A stretch of 30,241 bases of DNA, taken from contig JAKAHE010000003.1 in assembly GCA_021815285.1 (NCBI GenBank), positions 1 through 30,241 of the forward strand, read 5' to 3'. The DNA is from Nitrospirota bacterium. GTDB lineage: Bacteria > Nitrospirota > JACRHJ01. Numbering within the stretch: the stretch's first letter is position 1; each line of letters starts with the position of its first letter. The notes under the pieces are model-generated. The model worked only from the letters and a program-made list of their open reading frames with translations. It searched no databases and was not told where the DNA came from. Shown one piece after another: positions 1 through 7,566 of this stretch. A program made the position numbers and the translations under genes.

Positions 1-557
1 ACGACCCCCTTGGCCGTCTTTATTCCCGCCCCGATAACTACCCCTAACGGAAGAACTGCCCTGCATCCCATTACTTAAACACACGTGACACCGTATATCA
101 TCGCCCGCATCCCGCCAGCGTTCTCAGCCACATTCCCGCCGATGGTGCAGAACGCGAGACTTCCGGGGTCGGGAGGATAGAAAAGACCTTCCTCCTCGAC
201 AGCCGCCTGCAAGTCCGCCGTCACGACGCCGGGCTGGACGGTAACGATGCGGTTTTTCGTATCAATCGAGATTATTCTGTTCATCCTCTCGAACGAGAGG
301 ACAATCCCGCCCCGGCTCGGCACAGCTCCGCCGGACAGTCCGCTCCCCGCCCCGCGCGGAACCACGGGAACTCCGCGTTCGTTTGCGATGATGAGGATTT
401 TCGAGACTTCTTCCTCGCTCCCCGGTCTTACAACGGCATTGGGCGTCCCCTTCAGGCGCGTCGCGTCGTAGGCATATGCCAGAAGCCCGGTCTCGTCCGA
501 AATGACGTTCTCATTTCCCGATATATCTTTCAGGGCTTCCAATAATTGCTGTTCCAT
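1..557 (-). pseudogene. glcD: FAD-linked oxidase, GlcD-like, N-terminal part, interrupted by an in-frame stop
   Basis: The first 160 codons encode the FAD-binding (PCMH/BBE-type) half of a glycolate/lactate oxidase GlcD-family protein, whose usual length is about 460 residues. PRGAGSGLSGG (residues 67-77) and GGNVAENAGG (140-149) are the flavin-contacting motifs. A TAA at 77-75 then ends the frame. The same frame beyond the stop still reads VMGCRAVLPLGVVIGAGIKT and onward to the window edge, which is what GlcD proteins have after their YGVT-x-x-Y motif. Three adjacent codons (Cys-Val-stop) replace the usual Arg/Lys-Asp-Tyr. This is therefore a nonsense-disrupted gene or a run of base errors. 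An ATG at 557 fits the family N terminus better than the longer upstream extension. No clear ribosome-binding site is visible. The rest of the gene lies outside the window. Confidence 0.7.
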
Positions 558-600
558 TTGAACAATAATATCAAAAAAGACATCCAATAAAAAATAGATA

Positions 601-629
601 TTGACATATTCGTGAAAAAATTCTAAAAA
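601..629 (+). promoter_or_regulatory. Sigma-70-type promoter for the DnaJ-domain gene, possibly leaderless
   Basis: A perfect -35 TTGACA (601-606) is followed after 17 nt by TAAAAA (624-629). The expected transcription start falls on or beside the ATG at 636, and no Shine-Dalgarno sequence precedes that ATG. The surrounding 558-635 gap is AT-rich and separates two divergent genes. Confidence 0.5.
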
Positions 630-635
630 ATCCAT

Positions 636-2054
636 ATGAAAGATTATTATGCGATATTGGGTGTAAAGCCGGGCGCTTCCAAGAAAGATATACGCGATGC
701 CTACCATGCGCGGATACGTGTGGTGCACCCGGACAGGTTTGACCAGAAGGCCCAACCGTCCGAATGGCAAAAAGCCAATGAAATGATGGCTGAGATAAAT
801 GAGGCTTATTCAGTATTAAAAGATTCCGCAAAGCAGGACATAGAAGAATCTGAAGCGGCAAAACAGGAAGACCGTAATTACACTTACAGTATGCGCCTGA
901 CCCCTCAGGAAACTATTTTTCATGATCTGCCAATCGAGACACAGAGCCTCCTGATAAAGGAATTAACCCGTAGCAAAGGTTCATGGTTCGCCGTAAAAAC
1001 AGACAATGTGGTCTGGAATTACGCGTTCCTGGCTGTTTCCATATGCTGGTTCGTTTTCTTATTTCAGTTCCCCGAGAAACGGATTGGCGTTGAAAACGAA
1101 TTCATCGCCGCAACTATAATTGCAAGCCTGTCTGCCGCCTATAACACGGAAAAAATTTACAGGTGGCATACTTCAAGCATAAGTTCGTATTTTGTGCTTA
1201 CTCCATTATATTTCATCGACATAAAGTTCGACATCGTAAGGTATGCGCCAATCCGATTACTGAAAGACATAAGTCTGAAGCGCAAATTCAGGCGAGGCTC
1301 GGATGGCGCGACAATAGTAAAACTGATTTTCGAGGGCTGGCAAGTAAGGATATATATAAGTTCCATGGATAAAATGGCGGAGTTCTCCTCCATGTACGAG
1401 AATTTCGTCAAGAACCTGAGATATGAGTCCATGCACGGCAATAATTCATATATTACCGATAAGGATATTTTTGCCGGCTCAAGCGGTAAACCGTTCAGAA
1501 AAAGAATCCGCCATGCCAGTTTAATAATTTGCACAATGGCCATTTCCCTTGGGATAAGCGCGTTTTTTATGACGAAACCGTCCTATTCACAAATCAGTCC
1601 GGTGTCTTTGACGTATAATCCTTCAAGTTTCCAAGTCAATTCGCCTGATATCCTTCCGGCGGAGAAGCCACTCCCGCGAAACGGCTGGTCGAGGGATTTC
1701 TTCAAGGCCCCGCCTATAGCGCCGCTTACAATAAAAAATCCGTTTACCAAGAAGAACTTCTTGGTTAAAATCTGCGATTGGAAGACAAATAAAGATATAA
1801 AGATTATCTTTGTGCGCGCAGGAGAGAACGTCAAGGCATGTGTGCCTGTCGGGTCGTACCGGTTCAAGTTTGCGTGCGGCAGCAAGTGGTACGGGACCAA
1901 CTACGCCTTTGGAAACACCAGATTTGAATGTCTCAAAAGAAGGCTTGACTGCACACGGGAAGGCGACGTCATTACCGGCTACACCGTGCACCTCGACGAA
2001 TTGCCCCCAAACGGAAAACTTGACGTGCAGAATATAAACCGCGAGGATTTTTAG
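636..2054 (+). CDS. J-domain membrane protein with conserved C-terminal domain
   Basis: The protein has 472 residues. The N-terminal 65 residues are a J domain with an intact HPD motif (31-33), so it should stimulate an Hsp70/DnaK ATPase. It has none of the Gly/Phe, zinc-finger or substrate-binding regions of true DnaJ. Hydrophobic segments lie at about 126-144, 154-169 and 293-312, with a possible PH-like basic/beta region at 180-265. The last ~85 residues (373-458) carry the pattern K-x-C-D-W ... FVRAGE ... VPVGSYRFKFACGSKWYG ... FG. I recognise this as a recurrent domain of unknown function in proteobacterial hypothetical proteins. The J domain probably faces the cytoplasm. The gene is visibly AT-richer than its neighbours, which hints at acquisition by transfer. 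Its stop codon touches the stop of the convergent smc gene with no spacer. Confidence 0.85.
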   Translation: MKDYYAILGVKPGASKKDIRDAYHARIRVVHPDRFDQKAQPSEWQKANEMMAEINEAYSVLKDSAKQDIEESEAAKQEDRNYTYSMRLTPQETIFHDLPIETQSLLIKELTRSKGSWFAVKTDNVVWNYAFLAVSICWFVFLFQFPEKRIGVENEFIAATIIASLSAAYNTEKIYRWHTSSISSYFVLTPLYFIDIKFDIVRYAPIRLLKDISLKRKFRRGSDGATIVKLIFEGWQVRIYISSMDKMAEFSSMYENFVKNLRYESMHGNNSYITDKDIFAGSSGKPFRKRIRHASLIICTMAISLGISAFFMTKPSYSQISPVSLTYNPSSFQVNSPDILPAEKPLPRNGWSRDFFKAPPIAPLTIKNPFTKKNFLVKICDWKTNKDIKIIFVRAGENVKACVPVGSYRFKFACGSKWYGTNYAFGNTRFECLKRRLDCTREGDVITGYTVHLDELPPNGKLDVQNINREDF

Positions 2055-5000
2055 TTACACCCCCGCCATCTCCGCAGCCTCCTTCAGGCGGACGGAGACA
2101 AGCCGCGAGACGCCCGGCTCGTCCATCGTGACACCGTATAGCGCGTCGGCGAGTTCCATCGTCGGGCGGCTGTGCGTGATGACGATGAACTGGGTTTTCC
2201 CGGCGAAATCCTTCAGCATGTTCCCGAATCTCTGGACGTTGTTCTCGTCGAGCGGGGCGTCAACTTCATCCAGCACGCAGAATGGCGAAGGCTTCACGAG
2301 AAAACACGCGAAAACAAGCGCGACTGCGATAAGCGCCTTCTCACCTCCGGAGCAGAGCAGGAGGCTCTGGAGCTTCTTCCCCGGCGGCTGTGCGACAATC
2401 TCAAGGCCGGAATCCAGAACGTCGTTACCCTCCTCCGGAGGCACAAGTTGAAGCTCGGCGCGTCCTCCGCCAAACAGGGAAAGAAACACGGTTTTGAACG
2501 TCTCGTTTATGGAGTTGAACGCGTCCATGAAGAGTTCCTCGGAGGTCTTGTTGATTTTGCCGATGGCCTCCCTCAGGCGCGCGACGGACGATTCCAGATC
2601 CTGTTTCTGCGAGCTAAGGAACTCGAATCGTTCCATCAGCTCGTTATATTCCTCTATCGCGCCGACGTTCACCGGCCCGAGCTTTTCGAGCTTTATCCGA
2701 AGCTCTGACGCGTCCATCTCAGCCTGCTCGCGCTCTATCTCAAGCGCTTTGACCTCTTCCTCTATCTCCGGTATGCGGACATGGTAATTATGCTCGACCG
2801 TTTCAAGCAGGTGCTCGACCTTAAGCTTCAGCTCCGCGCGCTTGAGCTCAATCTCTCCAAGCGCGTCCCTGGCAGCCTCGGCATCCCTTCGGGCCGATTT
2901 CACGGACTCTTCCAGGCCCTCGATGGCGTCGTAGGATTCCTGGTATGCGTCCTGAAGCGCGGGCGCTTTCTCTTTCATGGACATGGCTTCGGTCATCAGC
3001 GAGTTTATGTTCGCTTCCGCCTCCGCCCGGCTTTTTGCAAGTTCGTCTTTCTTCTCGGAAATCTCGCGGCCCTCGGCTTCGAGCTGCGTGCGCCTGCGTT
3101 CAAGTTCGTCCCTTTTCAGGTCGGCGCGCTTTAAATCCCTCGCCCACGACTCGTGCTTCTGGACAAGAGCCGAGAGATCCATCTTCTTGGCCGTAAGTAT
3201 CTCCCTGTCCCTCTCAAGCTCGGACTTGGCGGACTTAAACCTTTCCTGCCCCTCGAAGAGGGCGGATTCGGCATTGTCCTTCTCAAGGCCTAAGCCGTCC
3301 ATGGCGGCGCGGGTACTGGTTATGGACTCCCTCACCTCGCTTTCTTCCTGTGAGCGCTGGAACGCCTCGATATCGAGCACTTCAAGCTTCTTCGTTATCC
3401 TCTCCAGTTCCGCATCCAACGCCGCCGAGTCCTTCTCCAGGGCTACTGTTGCGACGCGTTTTTCGTTTATTAGCTCATGCAGTTCCCTGAGCTTACCTTC
3501 AAGCTCGTCCATAAGCGCCCTGGACTCGGCCAGCCTGCTTTCCATGGCCCGGTTATCCCGCGAGAGGTTTTCCACCTCCACTGAAAGCTCGCGGATTTCA
3601 CGTTTTTTGGAGAGTATTCCGGATGAGGGGGAACCGGCTTCGGAAGCCCCGGCTCCTCCGGTTATAATGCCGGAAGGCTCTATAACCTCGCCGTCGAGCG
3701 TGGCAAGAGTAAACGAAGCGCCAGTCTTCCATATTTCAAGCGCAGTGTCGAGGTCCCGGACGACAAGCACACCGCCAAGGAGGGCGTCGATAATTTCTTT
3801 ATACCCCTCCTTCGCCTCGGCAAGGGATGAGGCCAAGCCTGTCACTCCGGCGCCTTCCGGGATAATATTTCCAGGAAAAAGCCTCGGCAAGACCGGGATA
3901 AAACTCCCCCTGCCGGCGCCGCGGCCCTTGAGAAAAGCTATGGCGGCCTTTGCGTCTTCGTGGCCGCCGACGATTATGTTCTGAAGCCTCTCGCCGAGCG
4001 CCGCCTCGATTGCGCGCTCGTGCTCCGGTCTTGCCGAAAGAACATCGGCGACAAGCCCCTTTATGCCCGGAAGAGCGCCGCGTCTTTGCTCGGAAACGAG
4101 GGTCTTCACGCCCTCGGCAAGGCCCTCAAGGCTCTCTTCCAGTTCCTTCAGGGACTTAAGACGGTTCGATTTCTGTGAGAGTTTTTCCCGGCCCGCGGCA
4201 AGCTCTTCCGAAAGCTCCTTAAGCGCCGTCCTCGTCCCCTCAATCTTTGCAGAAAGCGTATCCCGCTCGGCCTGAAGACCGTCTGAGGACGTCCTTGCGG
4301 CCTGTAGTTCGAGCCTTTTTTTATCCGCTTCGATCTTTGTCGAAGAAAGGCGCGACTCCGTCTCAAGACGCTCCTCGCGCCCTCTCGCCGAACGGGCTTC
4401 AAGCCCGGCCTTCCGCTCCTCGAGCCTTGTCAGGTTGTTCCGGCTGGCGGCAAGCTCCGCCTGGATGTCGAAAAGCCGGACTCGTCCGCGCTCGATTTCC
4501 TGTTCGAGGGCGTGCGCGTTATCGACCTTATTCTGATACTCCGCCTCAAGCGACTGCAACCCGGCGCGCAGGCCGTCGAGCTCCGATTTGAGCGCTCCCT
4601 CTTCTTCCCGAAGCGACATGGAATGCGCATCGAGATCCCGCTCCTCGGCTTCGAGCCTGCCTGTATCCGCAAGCCTGCGCTCCTCCCGCTCGTCGAGGTT
4701 TTTAAGCTGGTTTACCGCAACCTCGGCTCTCGCCTCCAGGCGGCTTACCTCCGATTCCAGCCGGTGCACCTCGCGCTGGTGCTCCATGAGCGCACGTTCT
4801 TTTTCCGCGAGATGAAGCCTCGCCTCCGAGAGATCCGCCTCTCTCGCCACGACGGCGTTCTTTGCGGCTGACTCCTGCAATGCAAGCCCGTCGCGCTCCT
4901 TATCCGCCTCCGCGCTTTTTTCGAGAAGCCCGCCATAGTCGTCCCAGGCCATTTTAAGCTCAAGCCCGCGGAGTTCCGCAGTAAGCTTTTTATATCTTTC

Positions 5001-5645
5001 CGCCTTTTTCGCCTGCCTGTCCAGGGAGCCTATCTGGCGTTTAACCTCGTGAATAATGTCGCTCACGCGGCTTAAGTTTTCTTCAGTTTCCTTGAGTTTG
5101 GAAAGCGCCTCGGTCTTGCGGGATTTGTATTTCGTAATCCCCGCGACCTCTTCGATTATAAAACGCCGCTCCTCCGGCTTGCTCGCTATAATCTGGCCGA
5201 TTTTCCCCTGCTCGATTATGGAATAAGCCCTTGAGCCGACTCCGGTGTCCATGAGCAGATCCCGGATGTCCTTCAGGCGGCACGGTATCTTGTTTATGAG
5301 GTATTCGCTCTCGCCGCTCCTGTAAAGCCTGCGCGTGATGGTTATTTCCTTGAACTCCGAAAATCCGAGCGAGTCCGCGCCTTCGACATCATGGAGAGTC
5401 AGGTTTATCTCCGCCATGCCGGTAGGCTTCCTGACTTCCGTCCCGTTGAATATCACGTCCTCCATTTTTTCTCCGCGCATGTTCTTGGCGCTCTTCTCGC
5501 CCAGGACCCATCGTATGCCGTCGGAAATGTTGCTTTTGCCGCATCCGTTCGGCCCCACCACGGCGGTCATGCCCGGCTCGAAGGTGACGGAGGTCTTGTC
5601 CGCGAAGGACTTGAAACCTGTCATTTCCAGCTTGTGAAAACGCAT
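2055..5645 (-). CDS. smc: Chromosome segregation ATPase SMC
   Basis: At 1196 residues this is a normal full-length bacterial SMC, the ATP-driven core of the condensin-like complex that works with ScpA and ScpB to organise and separate the chromosome. Walker A GPNGCGKS is at 31-38 and the Q-loop lies near 146. Long charged coiled coils flank a hinge domain at roughly 520-665. The C-terminal head has the signature CSGGEK (1098-1103), Walker B with VLDEVD (1124-1129) and the D-loop. The ATG is preceded by a GAGGT ribosome-binding site at good spacing. scpA and scpB are not in this window. The gene is last in its direction, and its stop abuts the stop of the J-domain gene, so the two transcripts must terminate inside each other or be processed. 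Confidence 0.98.
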   Translation of the reverse strand: MRFHKLEMTGFKSFADKTSVTFEPGMTAVVGPNGCGKSNISDGIRWVLGEKSAKNMRGEKMEDVIFNGTEVRKPTGMAEINLTLHDVEGADSLGFSEFKEITITRRLYRSGESEYLINKIPCRLKDIRDLLMDTGVGSRAYSIIEQGKIGQIIASKPEERRFIIEEVAGITKYKSRKTEALSKLKETEENLSRVSDIIHEVKRQIGSLDRQAKKAERYKKLTAELRGLELKMAWDDYGGLLEKSAEADKERDGLALQESAAKNAVVAREADLSEARLHLAEKERALMEHQREVHRLESEVSRLEARAEVAVNQLKNLDEREERRLADTGRLEAEERDLDAHSMSLREEEGALKSELDGLRAGLQSLEAEYQNKVDNAHALEQEIERGRVRLFDIQAELAASRNNLTRLEERKAGLEARSARGREERLETESRLSSTKIEADKKRLELQAARTSSDGLQAERDTLSAKIEGTRTALKELSEELAAGREKLSQKSNRLKSLKELEESLEGLAEGVKTLVSEQRRGALPGIKGLVADVLSARPEHERAIEAALGERLQNIIVGGHEDAKAAIAFLKGRGAGRGSFIPVLPRLFPGNIIPEGAGVTGLASSLAEAKEGYKEIIDALLGGVLVVRDLDTALEIWKTGASFTLATLDGEVIEPSGIITGGAGASEAGSPSSGILSKKREIRELSVEVENLSRDNRAMESRLAESRALMDELEGKLRELHELINEKRVATVALEKDSAALDAELERITKKLEVLDIEAFQRSQEESEVRESITSTRAAMDGLGLEKDNAESALFEGQERFKSAKSELERDREILTAKKMDLSALVQKHESWARDLKRADLKRDELERRRTQLEAEGREISEKKDELAKSRAEAEANINSLMTEAMSMKEKAPALQDAYQESYDAIEGLEESVKSARRDAEAARDALGEIELKRAELKLKVEHLLETVEHNYHVRIPEIEEEVKALEIEREQAEMDASELRIKLEKLGPVNVGAIEEYNELMERFEFLSSQKQDLESSVARLREAIGKINKTSEELFMDAFNSINETFKTVFLSLFGGGRAELQLVPPEEGNDVLDSGLEIVAQPPGKKLQSLLLCSGGEKALIAVALVFACFLVKPSPFCVLDEVDAPLDENNVQRFGNMLKDFAGKTQFIVITHSRPTMELADALYGVTMDEPGVSRLVSVRLKEAAEMAGV

Positions 5646-5701
5646 TTTTACCTCATTTTCGGGGTCTGGAGAACTGCTTTTTCATAGTTTTTCAGTGTGA
5701 A

Positions 5702-5730
5702 TTTATATCATATACAGCGAGGAAAATCAA
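5702..5730 (-). promoter_or_regulatory. Putative sigma-70 promoter for smc
   Basis: On the minus strand TTGATT, a 17-nt spacer and TATAAA precede smc. The predicted start is near 5695, giving a leader of about 50 nt. No terminator hairpin separates this site from the upstream hydrolase gene, so read-through is also possible. The rest of the 5646-5778 gap is AT-rich and shows nothing else. Confidence 0.45.
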
Positions 5731-5778
5731 CAAATAAGCGCTAAGAGATGTATAGGAGAGATAATGTCAATACAATAT

Positions 5779-6690
5779 TTAGTGTTTCTGGATGAATTCC
5801 TCGACCTTCCTTATTATCCGCTCCTTTTCCGCATCCAGGACAAGCATGTGCCCGGAACGCGTCACCCAGAAAACACCCTTGTCTTTCGAGGAGATATGGG
5901 CCAATATGTAGTTCGGGCCGGAGGCGGCAACGGTGGGGTCGTTTCTGGACTGTATTATAAGGAGCGGCTCGCTCACATCCGGAAGCTTCCGCCGGGCAGT
6001 CTCTTCGAGCAATACCAGTTGCCGGAGGGCGGTTATGGGAAAGAGGTCGTAGGCCGGTCTCCCCAGGAGGGCTTTTTTATCGAAGCTGAAGGACGGCTCC
6101 TTGTTTATTATATAGTCCGTAAGCAGGAAGCGGGATAGATGTTCAATCGCAAATTCAGGCGTAACAAGCTTTTTCCGGCCTTTTATAAATACGCACGGGG
6201 CGAGGAGCACGACCCCGGAAACCTTGTTTTTTACAGCATTTTCCGCCGCAAGGTCGAGCGCGATTGCGCCACCCATCGAGAAACCGATTATGTATATTTT
6301 ACGGTAACTTCCAAGCCTGCCAAGCGCTTGTTCTGACGCGGAAATCCACTCTTTTTCGGTGGAGCGCGCGAAGTCCTGGATTGTGGTGCCGTGGCCGGGA
6401 AGGAGCGGCGCGTAAACCGTTATATTTTCTTTACTTAGCGCAATCGCGAGGGGTTTTAAATCGAACGGAGTCGCGCCGAAACCATGTATCAAAAGGGCTG
6501 CCCTAGGCCCTTTTTCCTGTATGAATACAGGCCCCGCGCCCGGCAGAAGACCGGTCTTCGGGTCCCTCGGATGGGCCGTGGCTTCCCTCGCCAGGATCGC
6601 GCGGCTCTCTATCCCCTCAAGCGCGCCACACCCGGAAAAGAACAGAACGACGATGAGAAACGGCAGCAGTATATATTTTTTTATCCGCAT
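5779..6690 (-). CDS. Alpha/beta-hydrolase lipoprotein (carboxylesterase / monoacylglycerol-lipase type)
   Basis: This 303-residue protein begins with a lipoprotein signal peptide ending at Cys21 (FFSGC), so it should be lipid-anchored in the cell envelope. The alpha/beta-hydrolase core shows the HGFG oxyanion motif (69-72) and the nucleophile elbow GFSMGG with Ser138. Asp251 (SRNDPT) and His281 (SGHM) complete the triad. The small lid and spacing resemble thermostable carboxylesterases and bacterial monoacylglycerol lipases; the substrate cannot be told from sequence. Its ATG overlaps the stop of the preceding lipoprotein gene by one base (TAATG), so the two are translationally coupled. It is the last gene of a four-gene envelope operon. 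Confidence 0.88.
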   Translation of the reverse strand: MRIKKYILLPFLIVVLFFSGCGALEGIESRAILAREATAHPRDPKTGLLPGAGPVFIQEKGPRAALLIHGFGATPFDLKPLAIALSKENITVYAPLLPGHGTTIQDFARSTEKEWISASEQALGRLGSYRKIYIIGFSMGGAIALDLAAENAVKNKVSGVVLLAPCVFIKGRKKLVTPEFAIEHLSRFLLTDYIINKEPSFSFDKKALLGRPAYDLFPITALRQLVLLEETARRKLPDVSEPLLIIQSRNDPTVAASGPNYILAHISSKDKGVFWVTRSGHMLVLDAEKERIIRKVEEFIQKH

Positions 6691-7040
6691 TACTTGAGGC
6701 TTACGCTGCCGTCGGCGGAGTTATACCTGAATCTGTTCAGGTCTATCCCGGCGCGGACGTATGGTTTGACGGCGTCGAGGCTCGCAGGATAGCGGCCATT
6801 GTCCATCTGATAGGTCTGAATAGCCGTGCGAATATCGCCAAGGTCTACCTCGGCCTGTGCGCCCTTCGCCCTGCCTTCATAGCCTTTCAGCCCGTTGACA
6901 TAGTTCTCCACCGGATTAGCCGCTGAGCCTGCTTTCACGGCGCCGCCGGTCTTGGGTATTGGAGGGGTTCCAGTCTTTTTCTGACACGCGGATAAAGACA
7001 GCATTAAGGCCACAATTAAAAACGGCAATATTTTTTTCAT
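6690..7040 (-). CDS. Small lipoprotein with a GspG/pseudopilin-like C-terminal region
   Basis: The 116 residues start with a clear lipobox (LSAC, Cys19). A short Gly/Pro/Ala linker leads to a C-terminal region reading DIRTAIQTYQMDNGRYPASL and then a short beta-rich tail. This resembles the globular end of type II secretion major pseudopilins (GspG), where a helix is followed by the NGRYP(T/S) loop. The pilin N terminus (the hydrophobic helix with a prepilin peptidase site) is absent and a lipid anchor takes its place. Function is unknown. It lies between an LEA14-like lipoprotein gene and the hydrolase gene and overlaps the latter by one base. A 70-nt gap (7041-7110) upstream holds no recognisable signal. 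Confidence 0.8.
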   Translation of the reverse strand: MKKILPFLIVALMLSLSACQKKTGTPPIPKTGGAVKAGSAANPVENYVNGLKGYEGRAKGAQAEVDLGDIRTAIQTYQMDNGRYPASLDAVKPYVRAGIDLNRFRYNSADGSVSLK

Positions 7041-7110
7041 CTCTCAGGCCCCATGTAAAAGATTATTAAGCCAATGGTTTTGTGCATAACATCAAGAGAC
7101 GTATTCTGCG

Positions 7111-7566
7111 TCATTTAAACTTTCTGTCTTTGGTGTCGAACGGGACGGTCCTGCTTGCAAACCAGGTATGAAATACCATCGAACCGGCGAGACGGTAGCT
7201 GAGCTTTCCGCCTGAGAATGCCTGCGAGATTTTCCCTCCGAGGTTTCCGTAGCTTACCTTCACAGGCAGGACAACGGCGGCGGCGGAGCCGGAAGGTATG
7301 GAAATTTCCTGCACGGCCTGCCCTGACGCCACCTCCTGCCCGGAAATATAGGCATGATAGCTTAAGTCCGACACGTCTACGGTGAACCAGTTCGGGTTCG
7401 TTACCCGGAGATATACATTCGCGTCGAACCCGCCGAACGTCATGTCGCTTATTCTCACAGTCTCAAGTTCTATGGACATCTTCCTGGCCGCGCTGTTCAT
7501 GCCGCAGGCGGAAAGAAAGAGCGCCGCCAGGATTAAAAATGCCGCCAGAGACTTTTTACTCTTCAT
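7111..7566 (-). CDS. LEA14-like (LEA_2 / WHy domain) lipoprotein
   Basis: This 151-residue lipoprotein has a lipobox LSAC (Cys21). The remainder fits the LEA type-2/WHy fold, with alternating hydrophobic strands including VYLRVTNPNWFTVDVSDLSY, where the xNPNxFxV element is the family hallmark, and a late strand pair ending in VPFDTKD. Such proteins are found in bacterial envelopes and are linked to desiccation or stress tolerance in some organisms; the precise role here is unknown. The ATG overlaps the stop of the transglutaminase-like gene by 4 nt (ATGA), indicating co-translation. Confidence 0.85.
   Translation of the reverse strand: MKSKKSLAAFLILAALFLSACGMNSAARKMSIELETVRISDMTFGGFDANVYLRVTNPNWFTVDVSDLSYHAYISGQEVASGQAVQEISIPSGSAAAVVLPVKVSYGNLGGKISQAFSGGKLSYRLAGSMVFHTWFASRTVPFDTKDRKFK

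Noticed and set aside
558..770. Extension of the GlcD-like protein upstream of ATG 557
   Set aside because: The extra residues are hydrophobic and unlike GlcD N termini and would overlap the J domain coding sequence; they are a shadow.
2977..3984. 335-codon open frame antisense to smc
   Set aside because: Ser/Arg-rich low-complexity translation with no recognisable family; it is the reverse-strand shadow of the smc coiled coils and hinge, whose frame is certain.
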